A stretch of 64,000 bases of DNA from Falciphora oryzae (Eukaryota > Ascomycota > Sordariomycetes > Magnaporthales > Magnaporthaceae): NCBI GenBank assembly GCA_000733355.1, contig JNVV01000001.1:4366069-4430068 (forward strand), in the 5' to 3' direction. The notes under the pieces were generated by a model. It searched no databases, had not been told where the DNA came from, and saw only the letters and a list, made by a program, of their open reading frames with translations. Both the position numbers and the translations under genes were made by a program. This document shows, piece by piece, positions 36,726-48,395 of the stretch. Position 1 is the stretch's first letter; every line of letters starts with the position of its first letter.

Positions 36726-38720
36726 ATGTCGGTCACGATCGACAAGATCCTCGCCGCCGCCCCGGTCACCACGCGAGGCCAGCCCACGCAGCTGTCGTGC
36801 GACGCCAAGGGGGAGCGGATAGCATATGCTGTAAGATGGACGACGATGCGCACCAAGCGACTGAGAATGCTAGCTCGCTCCTAACCAGACTCGTTCTCTT
36901 AGTCGGGCAAATCCATCTTCGTTCGATCCATCGACAACCCTGAAGTATGCAAGCAGTACATCGGTCACACAGCCTCGACAACCGTCGCCCGCTTCTCGCC
37001 CAGCGGCTTTTATGTTGCCAGCGGTGACGTCTCGGGCCAGGTCCGGGTGTGGGACGCCGTCGAGGCGGTCAACACCAAAGGTGCGAAAGCGCGAACCACA
37101 TACCTGGTCTACCAGAGACGCTTCGGAAAGAACAGGGGGGACGAGGGCTGACCTCGCGGCAAACATGGACAATAAACAGGCGAATACCACATCATCTCGG
37201 GCCGCATCAACGACGTCGCGTGGGACGGCGACTCGCAGCGCATAATCGCCGTCGGCGACGGCCGCGAGCGCTTCGGCCACTGCATCACGGCCGACTCGGG
37301 CAACAGCGTCGGCGAGGTCTCGGGCCACTCAAAGGTCGTCAACGCCGTCGCCATCCGCCAGCAGCGGCCCCTGCGCGCCGCCACCGTCTCCGACGACGGC
37401 TCCATGTGCTTCCTCCACGGCGCTCCCTTCAAGTTCGCCGCAAAGGCCTCGGGCCTGCACACGGGCTTCGTCCTGGGCACCGCCTTCTCGCCCGATGGCG
37501 CCCTCCTCGTCACTGTCGGCGCCGACAAGCGCGTCCACCTGTACGACGGCAAGACGGGCGAGCACAAGGGCGAGGTCGGCTCGGGGACGGACCACACGGG
37601 GAGCATATTCGCCGTCGCATGGGCGCCCGACTCCAAGAGGTTCGTCACGGCCAGCGCGGACCAGACGGTGCGCATCTGGGATGCCGAGGCTGGCAAGGTC
37701 ACGCGCACTTGGCGTCTGGGCCCTACCGACGGTTCTTCCAGTGTGTCAGACCAGCAGGTGGGCGTGGCCTGGCCCGCAGGACGGACGGACGGCCTCATCA
37801 TCTCGCTCAGCCTGTCGGGCGACCTCAACTACCTTGTAGACTCTAGCGACAAGCCCATCAAGGTTGTACAGGGCCACAACAAAAGCATCACAGCTATGGG
37901 TCACGAATCCGACAAGAACTTGTGGACGGGCAGCTTCGATGGAAGAGTGTGTCGGTGGGAGGTAGCCGCAGGCAAGAGTGAGGTTGTTGACAAGAGCTCG
38001 CACACGAACCAGGTAACTGGGTTCGCGGAGAATTCGGGCAAGGTCTACAGTGTCGGCTGGGACGACCAGCTGCGGATTGACGACGGCCCCGGCGCATTAC
38101 CGGCGGCTCTCGGCGCGCAGCCACGCGGAGTGGCCGCGTCGGGTAAACTGCTGGTTGTGGCCCTCGCGGATGGCGTCGCAGTTTACACCCCCGCCGGAGA
38201 CCTCGCCAGCAAGCTGGAAACAAAGTTCACACCGACGACGATTGCGGCGCACGAGTCGCTGGTAGCAGTTGGCGGCGCAGACAGCAACGCCGTGGTCATA
38301 TACAAGCTGGGCAGTGACAGCAAGCTCGTCGAGGCTGAACGACTGACCAAGTCAACTGCGCAAGTAACGGCGCTCGCTTTCTCACCAGACGGCAAGGCGC
38401 TGGCGACGGGAAACTCGTCTGGCAAGATCATTGCGTACTCGACGGCCGCTGGGTGGGAGGTGCTCACTGACCGATGGTCGGCACACACGGCGCGTGTCAC
38501 TTCGATCGCTTGGAACGCGGCTGGCACCCATGCCGTAAGTGGCGCGCTCGACACAAATGTCCATCTTTGGAGCCTGGCAAAGCCCGGAGTTAGGGTCAAG
38601 GTGCCCAACGCGCACAAGGATGGAGTCAACGGCGTGGCCTGGGTTCAGGACGACCAGAAGGTCGCCAGTGCTGGCGCTGACGGAGCGGTCAAGATCTGGG
38701 ATATTTCGGGTCTCCAATGA
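36726..38720 (+). CDS. aip1: actin-interacting protein 1, WD40 repeats
   Basis: Exons 36726-36830, 36903-37080 and 37180-38720 give 607 aa, the standard length of Aip1, which folds as two seven-bladed WD40 propellers. Repeat signatures run throughout: VRVWDAVEA, VHLYDGKTG, VRIWDAEAG, VCRWEVAAG, VHLWSLAKP, and the last blade VKIWDISGLQ at the C-terminus. The region CKQYIGHTASTTVARFSPSG and YHIISGRINDVAWDGDSQRI is characteristic of Aip1 and not of other WD proteins. It works with cofilin to disassemble actin filaments at cortical patches. Introns are 72 and 99 nt. The truncated LTR lies only about 400 bp upstream of the start. Confidence 0.96.
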
Positions 38721-39667
38721 TGTCGGGAAGAGAAGCGTGTAGAATCGAAAAGATTTTATTTACCCTTTTGCTGTTTGCTGTTATTCGGAGGCGCCGGTTG
38801 CGAGTAAATGGAGTCGACGTTAGCGTGGTTTGTATGAACAGATTTCCAAGGATCCCAAGACGGAGGGCTTCCTAGGTCGGTTTTTCAAGATACGGACCGA
38901 GCGGGCGTATCATATCACAATGTCTTTTGCACACGTGGGCCCGGGGTATACGATTCCTATCATCGTAAGGTGTAACGAACGTAAGTTTCTGCAGAGGGAA
39001 AATACAGTGCAGATGCAAGAAAAGAGCGGAAATGACAACCAGACTCCTGATTGATGACCGTGGCGTCAATGCAAAGCCCAAAGACCAGTAGTAAACGCCG
39101 AACGCTATGCGAGGCAAACAAACGAGTTGTCACGGTGTGAGTGAGGAGGTTGGGGAAAAGGACAGGAAACCAATCAGTCAAGTCTCCTTACTACCGAGGA
39201 ATCGAAATTCGTGCGGTATTAAGGGGGGTATCTTGGGTTTTTTCAGGGGTGCCCTCTAAAACCAACCAACCCGAGCTCTTGGGAACAACAAAGGAAAAAT
39301 GAAATCTATGACGAGGCGGGCGAGGAGGACAAGATATGCGATCCTATGCGTGGTCACCGTTAGTTTTCCTCGAAGTGACTTCAAGCCAGGAACCTTAAAG
39401 AGGAGGCCCTGATGGAGTGACTCAAAGAGAAATTCAGGACCAGTGAATGGACAGCCCGTTTCACCCAAGAACTGCAACACCGTTATCATTAGCGGGAAAG
39501 CTCTCGTGTTGAAACGCGATCTATAATAGCTCAGCGGACTTACACATCCTGTTCAGCTCCTCAGCGTACGGGTCGGGGTCAGGCCTCGGCGGGTAGCGGC
39601 GGCGCTCGAGCGCAAGATGGGTCTCCCGCTCGATGTTGGAGGGGCCCTCTTGCGAAGCCGCCGAGGA
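38721..39667. other. convergent intergenic region, no gene seen
   Basis: 3' flanks of aip1 (+) and alg13 (-). More AT-rich than the genes. Short open frames only. Confidence 0.6.
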
Positions 39668-41070
39668 CTAGGCGGCAGGCCTAGCCACAGGGGGCGCGCG
39701 GGGCTTAGCGCCGGGCTCGCCGTGCTCCGGGTAGCAGGAGCGGGCCATCCAATCGAGGAGCGTGATGCGCTTGTGCGTGGGCATCGGGAAAGAGATGCCG
39801 TCGGGCTCGTCGATGAGGTCCACGTCCGCCTCCTCGGGAGCCATCGGGAACATGCCGCCGGCGTAGGCCTGAACGTGGGCCCGCATGATGGCTTCGGCAA
39901 GTCCCCTTTTTTTTTTAAGAACAGAAGTGTTTGGTGATTTTAGTATAAGTGGGTTCGGTCTATCGACAGAGGCAATTCTGAGTTTCAACTCACTTTGGCT
40001 TCGACGACACGGCCCACTGCTCGCCATCAAGATAAGTAGCAAGCTCAGCCTGATGGTTGTCCAAAAGGTCCTCGTTTGGAACGACGACGAAGGGGACACT
40101 GCAGCGTGAAACATCAATGACGGTTCCGGCGCCTGGTGGTGTTAGTTGTCAGTTAGTGATCTGTTCGGTTTGGCTCTTGGCGTGATCCAAAATCTCAAGA
40201 ACCAAGAAATGAGGAGCACAAACCAGCGTGGCAAATTACAATTCCCGCGTTGCTGACGCCCTCAATGGGGCGGCAGGGAATAATAAAGTCACGCATCTGG
40301 GTAGTATAGCCAAAACAATCAATGTTGAGGCTGCCGAGGTCGAAGTCCAACTTGTCGATCATGGAGCGGAACCAGGTCAGGTCGGGCCCGCACTGGACCT
40401 TGATGTCGTCGAAGCCGTACTGGATCATCCAGGCGAGGAAGGTCGGGCGCAGGATCTCGGCGAGCAGGGGGCGGAAGCTGGCGGTAGCGCCCACGGTCAC
40501 GAAGGCGCGGCGCGGCAGGTTGGGCGTGAAGCGCTCGGCGTGGGGCGTCTTCACGCTCGGGAGGACAAACTCCTCCTGCATCCTGCTCGAGAGCGTGTCT
40601 GCACGCTTGCGCTTTTTGTTCGGCTCCGCTGCTGCTGCCGCTGTTACAGATTCTCCTCCCTGGGGCAGCCAAGTTGCGTCTGTGGGAGTTGTCTGGTGGT
40701 GAGGACGCACTGCTGCCATGTGACAGCGAAGTGACGGAGACCGGACGACAGGGGAGGGGACCGGGGTGCCGCCAGCGGTGGTGGGGCAGGAGGAATATCG
40801 ATGCGGCGGCGGCGGCTCAAAGCCCGAGCTTGGGCCAGAATGAGGCTTGTCGTCAAACCGCAGATGGATCGAGTCCGGGGCCCGTGCCGTCCATTTGTCT
40901 CGCTCGATCGCCTCGAGACGTTGGAGTTTGGACCGGCAGATATTGAATGCCAATGCAAGGTCGTGTCCTTGGTCCACGATTTTCCTCCTAAGCCCGCAAT
41001 GCAATCTGGCCCGGTCAATTCTCTGCTCAGTCGGGGTCGCTTTCAGGATATCATCACTCCAATCATCCAT
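39668..41070 (-). CDS. alg13: UDP-GlcNAc transferase subunit Alg13
   Basis: Exons 41070-40224, 40132-39994 and 39905-39668 give 407 aa. The catalytic-subunit core starts at about residue 165: RRAFVTVGATASFRPLL, MIQYGFDDIKVQCG, VICHAGAGTVIDVSR (assembled across intron 1) and VPNEDLLDNHQAELA. These match the GT28 fold of Alg13, which with membrane-bound Alg14 adds the second GlcNAc to dolichol-PP-GlcNAc on the cytosolic face of the ER. Yeast Alg13 is only about 200 aa. Here an N-terminal extension of about 160 residues (Pro/Ser/Ala-rich, with a basic patch NKKRKR) precedes it and a C-terminal tail follows. The second intron ends in a T/A-rich tract before AAAAAG. The start could lie further downstream at the Met of MQEEFVLPSV. 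Confidence 0.9.
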
Positions 41071-41420
41071 TGTTGCACCGCTGAACCAGGTTGAATCGCC
41101 CTATCCAGCTACAAAATCCACTTCCAAGCGACGGATTCGGGTAGCGTGGGAAGCCGTGTGGGCAGAATTCCAATTGAGGTAGAAGCGGCAGGGCGGTGAG
41201 ACTGGCGCTGCGTCTGTGCAACAGCTTGGTCCAATCGAGTGCCGCGGGCCGTGTTGGTGGAAATTTCGGTGGGTGTTCCGACCGGACTCGGCAGGCCCAA
41301 GACGCTGTTCGAGAGGGCCGAAAGGTTTCGAAACCCTGCGACTTTCCTTGACGACTCGATCCCGATCAATTGAGGAGGAGAACCAGATCCACGCCTTCCC
41401 GCGGGTGATGCGCTGAAGAG
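41071..41420. other. divergent promoter between alg13 and mS35
   Basis: A compact 350-bp bidirectional promoter region; nothing else is visible. Confidence 0.65.
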
Positions 41421-42769
41421 ATGGCGTCCGCTTACCCTCTGAGGTGGTGCTTGCGCGCCGGGAGTAGAGGTTTTGCGCCCAGAGGACGAACACCAACCGC
41501 CGCTGCCGCCGCTGCGGTACTCCCGATCGCCCCAAGGCGCGCAATCTCGAGCACGCGGGCTAGGAACGCCCCGGAAGGCGGCGAGGATGGAGGCCAGAAA
41601 AAGAGCGGCAAACTCCAGCCGTTCGAGCCGCTTGAGGAGGAGATGGAGCTGTTCCAGAGGCCCAATATCAAGACCCTGCACGACGCCGTCATGCTGGCGA
41701 CGACGCCCGAGGAGCGCGAGCAGGCCGGATACGACGAGAAGCGCGGCAAGCAGTTCCTGGGCGGCCCCGTCGAGAAGCTCCGCAGGAGCGTGACTGCCCT
41801 CAACAGATCCTACAACGCCTTCAAGCCCAAGCCATTCGACTTCTGGAACGAGGACACGATGGACGAGGATATGATAGTGGACGAGGAGGGCTCTGATGAG
41901 TTCGAGGAGGACGACATTATGCCCGCGGCTCACGCCAAGCTGGATGATCACCGAGATATGCGCGAGTATGCGCGCATTGCCATCTGGGAGATGCCCCTCC
42001 TTTCCAGTAAGCGCATGCCTATTTGGACTACCAGGGGCGCGGTGTGTGTGTTCGTCTTGAGGCTGTCCCTCAAATGCTGACACTAGTGTCCCTCCCTCTC
42101 GCCAGAACTCGCCAAGCCATTCGAGCCTCCAACCGAACAGCAGCCGTTGCGCTGGCGCTACACCACCTACATGGGCGAGTGGCACCCCGCCGAGAAGAAG
42201 GTCGTTGTCGAGTTCTGCCCAGACGACCTCGCCCTCACTGACGTCCAGCGGCGCAAGCTCACGAAGCTGGCCGGCGCCAGATACAACCCCGAGAAGGGCA
42301 CCATAAAGATGAGCTGCGAGTCGTTTGAGCACCAGGCCCAGAACAAGCGGTACCTGAGCGACTTGATTGCGAAGCTCATCGCCGAGGCCAAGGTATATTT
42401 GACGTTTGAATATTAATGAGCATTGAAGGCAAACCTCTAACGACCCTGCTCTAGGACCCCAAGGATACGTTTGAGGACATACCCCTGGACACGCGACACC
42501 ACAAGTTCAAGACAAAGCACTCATTCCCCAAAGAATGGAGGATGACGGAGGAGAGGAGGCAGCAGCTCATGCAGATCCGCCAGCAAGCGTACGAGCTGGA
42601 CAACGCGAAGAGGGCAAAGGGCGAGATTGTCGACGGCACCGTGAAGATCCAAGAGTCAATAGCGGCCCCGGCTCAGGACAAGGCCCTTGACCAAGCACTG
42701 GCAGACATGATAACTGTTAAAGCTTCCAGGGGCAAGCAATCTGCCCCGCACAGGTTGACAACGGCATAA
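41421..42769 (+). CDS. rsm24: mitochondrial small-subunit ribosomal protein mS35 (Rsm24)
   Basis: Exons 41421-42006, 42106-42392 and 42455-42769 give 395 aa. An Ala/Arg-rich mitochondrial presequence (residues 1-45, no acidic residues) is followed by the mS35 body: MELFQRPNIKTLHDAVMLAT, REYARIAIWEMPLLSKLAKP joined across intron 1, LRWRYTTYMGEWHPAEKKVV, and KLAGARYNPEKGTIKMSCES. Family members are structural components of the mitoribosome small subunit. Introns are 99 and 62 nt. The final exon is highly charged (MTEERRQQLMQIRQQAYEL). Confidence 0.92.
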
Positions 42770-44005
42770 AAGCTAGCCTAGACGCCGGGTCGGGATGCTT
42801 CGCTTGCATGGCCGCGTCTACGAGACGAAGATGAAGTCTGTGTAGGCATAGAATTCTGTATTTATGTGTAATATAAGCAAAGATGTGCACATACGTCTGG
42901 CAAGCATGTATGTCCTTCAGTGGTGTCTTCCTGTCGTCTTGCCGAATTTTCTGTAGCTAGAGAGTAGACGATGACTGTCTGATGTGAGAGGACGGGAGAG
43001 ACGTATCCGAGTACCATGTATGATGGCCTTATATAGATGTGGCTGTCGGTGTTTTCATATCCATGGATATTGAGGTCAGGCTTCGTCTGAAAGATGTCAA
43101 CACGGAAAAACGATGTCCACAGGCGCGAACGCTAGTGATGCGCCGAGAGATGCTTTTCATGCTTGTCTCCAGTTTAGATCGCTTGACCACTCATACGCTA
43201 TGAATGGCAGTTCCCGTCTAGGCACTCATCGGCGCACAGCTTCTGCTGGTCAGATCGGCTGGGGATGAAGGTGAGCGTATGCGTATGCGCGGCACATGTG
43301 GCAGCGTATTCATGGTTTGCTTGTGGTGTGGCTCCCCCGCTTCCCAAGGATTTCGGAAACGCACACGGCTCTTAGCGGTTCCTGCTCATTGAATCACAGC
43401 ACTCTGACCCCTGTCAGACCTCGGCTCGGGAGCTGCAAAAGGTGGAGAAAGCTCATGCCTGCGCGGGCCCAGCCCAACGTCTTTTTTTCCATGCCAGCGG
43501 GACTGCTTGGCCTCGGGAACCTTGACGTCGTCGTATCCATGATATGGCCGGGGCGGAGGCGGCCAACACGTAATTGTTCCTTCCCCGTTCGCCGAGGATT
43601 CGCATTTTGGCCTTTTCATTGCTTCTCCGAGCGATTGAGGTGATAATTTTCAAAAAAAATTTGCCCGCCCGCCGAGCTGCCCCGAACCACCACACTCCAC
43701 GGCGGACGCGCATTTGAAGCACACGCCGCCGTCTTGTTTTGCTTCTTTCCATCCAAACTTTGCCACCCACTACGCATCAAAGCTTCTCTTAGCGCGGGCC
43801 CTGCAGGTTCAAGACCCAGACGTGCTGTGCTGCAGCTTCACCACCTGCGCGAGAGGCCTCATCCTGTCTTAACTTTACTGTCACTTCAAGACTCGTCCGT
43901 CCGCTTTCCAATTGTTTTTTTTTTTTTTTTTTCCTAATTTTCCCCTTCACAACCCACCTCCGCATTTGGGGTACAACAAAGATCTTGAACCAGAAAGCAA
44001 GCAAA
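42770..44005. other. intergenic, ALDH promoter region
   Basis: About 1.2 kb without a gene. A T-tract at about 43916-43932 lies 75-90 bp before the ALDH start, in its presumed 5' UTR or promoter. Confidence 0.6.
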
Positions 44006-45719
44006 ATGGCCAAGAATATCGAGATCCCGGCCTTCGAGGCTACGGCGCTCGACACCATCGCCCCGACCTGCCGCAAGGTTAGGGCGAAGTTCGAGTCGCA
44101 TCAGACCAAGGATCTCGAATGGCGCAAAACGCAGCTGAGGAAGCTCTACTGGGCCATCGAGGACTTCTCGCCCAAGATGGCCGCGGCCATGATGCAGGAC
44201 TTTGGCAAGTCTGAGTACGAGGTCATACTGAGCGAGATCATGTTCATCAAGAACGACTGCATGTTCTTCCTCGACAAGCTGGACGAGTTCGCCAGGGACG
44301 AGCCGGCTCCGGACGTGCCACTGGCCTTCCGCGCCAACAACATCAAGGTCCGCAAGGACCCTCTGGGTACTGCCCTCATCATCGCCCCCTACAACTACCC
44401 ATTCCAGCTGCTGCTCTGCCCTCTGGTCGGCGCCATCGCTGCCGGCTGCACAGCCGTCATCAAGCCGTCGGAGCTGTCCCCGGCCGTCGCCATGGTCATT
44501 CGCGAGATGATCGAGTCGAGGCTTGACCAGGACGCCTACGCCGTCGTCAACGGCGCCATCCCGGAGACCTCGGCCCTGCTCGACGAGAAGTGGGACAAGA
44601 TGTTCTACACGGGCAGCGTCAACGTCGGCAAGATCATCGCCAAGAAGGCCGCTGAGAACCTCACCCCCGTGACCCTCGAGCTCGGTGGCATGAACCCGGC
44701 TTTTGTCACGCGCGGCGCCGACCTCCGCCTCGCCGCCAAGCGCCTGCTCTGGGCCAAGACGATGAACGCGGGCCAGGTGTGCCTGTCGCAGAACTACGTC
44801 CTGGTCGAGCGGCCGGCCGTGGACGAGTTCGTCGCGCAGCTCAAGCGCGCCCACGCCGAGTTCTTCCCCGACGGCGCGCGCGGCAGCGAGCTGAGCAAGG
44901 TCGTCAACGAGCGCCACTGGCTGCGCCTCAAGGCCATGCTGGACGAGAGCAAGGGCCGGATCGTTGTCGGCGGCCAGATGGACCGCGAGACCAGGTTCAT
45001 GGAGCCGACGGCCGTCCTGGTCGACTCGACCGACGACTCTATGATGACGCAGGAGTCGTTCGGCCCCATCTTCGCCATCATGCCGTTCGACGACCTCGCC
45101 AGCGCCATCAAGCTTGCCGCCCGAGTCGATCCCACACCTCTCGCGCTGTACACGTTTGGCAGTGATGCCGAGAACAACAAGGGTTAGTTTTGTGCCGTGA
45201 CGTGTCTGCGCTGCCACCTTTCCATACCGCAACGTTTTAGACTTGACGCTGACCTCCTCGATAGTGCTCAAGGAGATGAAGTCGGGCGGCGCCTCGATCA
45301 ACGACTCGTTCGCGCACGGGTCCATCAACACGGTCGCCTTTGGCGGCGTGGGCACGTCGGGCACGGGCGCGTACCGCGGCAAGGCTTCGTTCGACAGCTT
45401 CACGCACTTCCGCATCGTGGCCAAGACCCCCTCGTGGATGGAGTCGCTGCTGCGCCCCCGCTACATGCCGTACCGCATGTCGGAGCTGCGCCGCCTCATG
45501 CTGCTCACGACCAAGAGGCCCAACTTTGACCGCAACGGAAAGGAGATCCGCGGGCTGGTCTACTGGGCCTCGTTTGTCCTGACCCTCGGCGGAGGGCGCA
45601 GCGGCTTCAAGGTCGTCGTGGCCAGGTGGCTCGCCCTTGCGGCTGCCATCTACGTCGGTATGCATGGGTTTGTCGTGCCTGAGAGGCTGGATCCGCTTGT
45701 CGCTGCCCTGCGGCGCTAG
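44006..45719 (+). CDS. fatty-aldehyde-type aldehyde dehydrogenase with C-terminal membrane anchor
   Basis: Exons 44006-45182 and 45265-45719 give 543 aa; the intron is 82 nt and the splice restores NNKVLKEMKSGG. Class 3 ALDH features: PLGTALIIAPYNYPFQLLLC, YTGSVNVGK (NAD binding), the catalytic Glu225 in LELGG and nucleophile Cys259 in GQVCLSQN, spaced 34 residues as in human ALDH3A2. The end contains a hydrophobic segment (VVVARWLALAAAIYVGMHGF) that fits a tail anchor in the ER or outer mitochondrial membrane, as in FALDH and yeast Hfd1. It should oxidise long-chain aldehydes to fatty acids using NAD. A 259-bp piece of it is duplicated at 11124-11382. Confidence 0.95.
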
Positions 45720-48226
45720 TTGACCCCTGTATCTCTGCCCTTGGTGTTTATTTGAGCTGCATCCAAAATGTTTGATGGGAGGTCGCATCTGACTTTGACT
45801 TTCTTGGAAGGGGGTTGGCTCGTTCCGGGATCTGGGGTGTGTCTATACCACGCACACGTGCAAATAGTGTAATGCTAGCGGAGATTGATTTTTTTTTTTT
45901 TTTTTCCTCGGTTCTTGGGAGGCGGTATCCCTCGTGCGCCGTACATGCTTGCAATCTGAGCCTCCCGACGATGGCTGCGGCATGGAGCCGAAGGCTTCAG
46001 CCTCCCATTTCCCGCGCCTACCTATCACAACTACCGATGATTGCGGCACGGGGACGGTTGGGCTCGAGACATCAGGTCTGACCCCTGGGGATTACTTGAG
46101 CCTCCCCTTTCCGTTCCGATGGTCGCACAGCCCACGGGGTATTGATGCAAATTGCGAGCACGACAGCGTATGAAGTCCACACACGTGGCCGACCCCGTGC
46201 AACCCTCCATCTGGGTGCCTGTCTATGGAGATACATGTGTCCGTCTGCCAAGTTGTTTGCGGTTCCGACCACCGTCACTGGAGCCGCATCGGACGCAGAG
46301 ACCCGATGAAGCCAATATGCGTTGCTGCCGCATGTCCCTGTTTACCGGTTTTGTGGTTTGGGCATCAATGCCGTGCTATTTCCCCAGTGGAATGGGTATA
46401 TAAGTGCTGCGGAGGATGCCTTCATGGGTGCGGACGACGACGGTTGCCTTGAAAAAAACTCACCGACTTTGACCGACTTTTTGTGAGTGTATTGCAGCTC
46501 GGCATCCGTATCGTCCCCCAATAGATTTCATGTTTTTCGCTTGCATGGCCTTCCATTAACAATGCCGCTACCCGTTATAGTTCTGCCTGGCATATCATCC
46601 GCGTCGGTTGCCGAAATCGTCGATTGGAATCTGATTGAACGAGAGATACAGGGAAAAAAAAAGCTAGGCGCTGGCGGGCCTTGTCAGGTTGCATAAGTTT
46701 GGGCATATGATGTATGCGACACTGAGAAAGGAGCCCCAGCTCAGCCTACCGGGAGCCCGGATTGGATTCCGGGACCGTCGTGGACGACCAAACAAATCTG
46801 TCCCCGGATTGGCTGGCACGACAGCGCCGAAACAACGCAGCTTGTGTGTAACACAACACACAACACATAACACACAACACACAATCTCACGGGGCGGGCT
46901 TTCTCAAAGTCCCAGGAGCGAAGCAAAATTATGATAATCATGGCGGCTACGACGAGTACAAGACCGTCGCGTGGCCAAGTGCGCTCATTGCGCCTCCGCC
47001 TCGCGAGAAAAAGCCACAGGAGGGGGAGGCACGGGGGCCATGCAGCCATCTTTACGCCCGGCTTGTGTGAGCTTTTTTTGCTTGACTTGGGGGTGGGGAG
47101 TATCCAAGCGGGTGCGCAAGCTGCCCGCCCGCCGTGCCCTCCCTGACGAGGCCCCCCTCGGGAATCGCCGCCGGCTACTCCCAAGGGGTAGGTATGGAAG
47201 GTGGCGCTCTTAGAGTTTCTACTCTACCCAGGTGCTTGGAAGAGGGGATCGCCGTCGAGCTGGGCGGGTGCCAATCGGTTTCTGGATCAGCAGGAACCCC
47301 TTCCTGGGGTCAAAAAAGAAAAGGGAAATTTTACCCGGCGTGTTAAGACGAGGCGAGGATACTAAGGCCTAGGAATGTGGAGCAAGGATAGGTTCTGATT
47401 CATCTACGCCGCGTCTTGTTTTTCTTGTGGCTGGGCTTTTGAAGGTCTAGCCCAAGGGGGAAGTCTCTCTCTCGTGCCGCAGGAGGACATGAGATGCTAC
47501 ACCGTTGACACCCTCACACTGCCCCAGGACCGTTATCCCTGGAGCCACCGTGTTCTTCTGGATTGCCTATCTACCTACTCTTCCGCCCGACCGAGATGGG
47601 CGGCGGCACGAAGAAGGCGAGGCGAGCGGCATGGCGCCAGCAATCGACTGGCTAGGGACGACGGCCAGGTCAAATCCAGCGGCCAGGATTCGTTGGACAT
47701 TGACATGTGAGCGAGGAGCGATGATTATCAAACACAGCCGCGGCATCTGCAGTACGCTCGGCGCCAAACATTCCTCCTCAAAATTCTGAGATCTGACTGA
47801 AGCCCTGGATACACAGCACAGACCGGGTCGTTTTGTTTCCTCGTCTTCAAACAAGATGGAACTTGTCTAGGACACCTGACCCTCGCCCCGAAGCTGCACT
47901 TGATGATGGCAGCCAGCTAGCCAGCCCTGCGCCGACGGCTGGAGAGAGACAGGTGTCCTCCAGCCTCTGGATCAAGTCGACTCACGGCGGCGGTGTAAGC
48001 CGCGATGCGGGATTATACTGCCCGAGATCATTCCCCGGCGAGAACCAAGTGCCCGGCGAATTGGGGCTATGCCATATCGAACGAGGACATACCAAGGTGC
48101 AGCAACATGAAATATTTCAAAGCCAGTTAGCGGTTCGTCGGTTGCCAGGTTCCGAAAGGCGGTAAGGGGTCAAACGTCTTCACATGCCGGGTGGTGTGGA
48201 TGGATGGTAGTGGGTATCGGAATATA
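45720..48226. other. gene-poor region, first part
   Basis: 3' flank of the ALDH gene and unannotated DNA. It contains a T-tract at about 45888-45906 and an ACAC/AACACA-rich stretch at 46853-46885. No coding sequence is convincing. Confidence 0.5.
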
Positions 48227-48395
48227 NNNNNNNNNNNNNNNNNNNNNNNNNNNNNNNNNNNNNNNNNNNNNNNNNNNNNNNNNNNNNNNNNNNNNNNNNN
48301 NNNNNNNNGGTTGCCAGGTTCCGAAAGGCGGTAAGGGGTCAAACGTCTTCACATGCCGGGTGGTGTGGATGGATGGTAGTGGGTATCGGAATATA
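48140..48395. repeat. identical 87-bp direct copies flanking an assembly gap
   Basis: 48140-48226 and 48309-48395 are identical over 87 bp and are separated by 82 N (48227-48308). Identity up to both gap edges suggests an unresolved contig overlap, not a biological tandem repeat. Confidence 0.9.
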
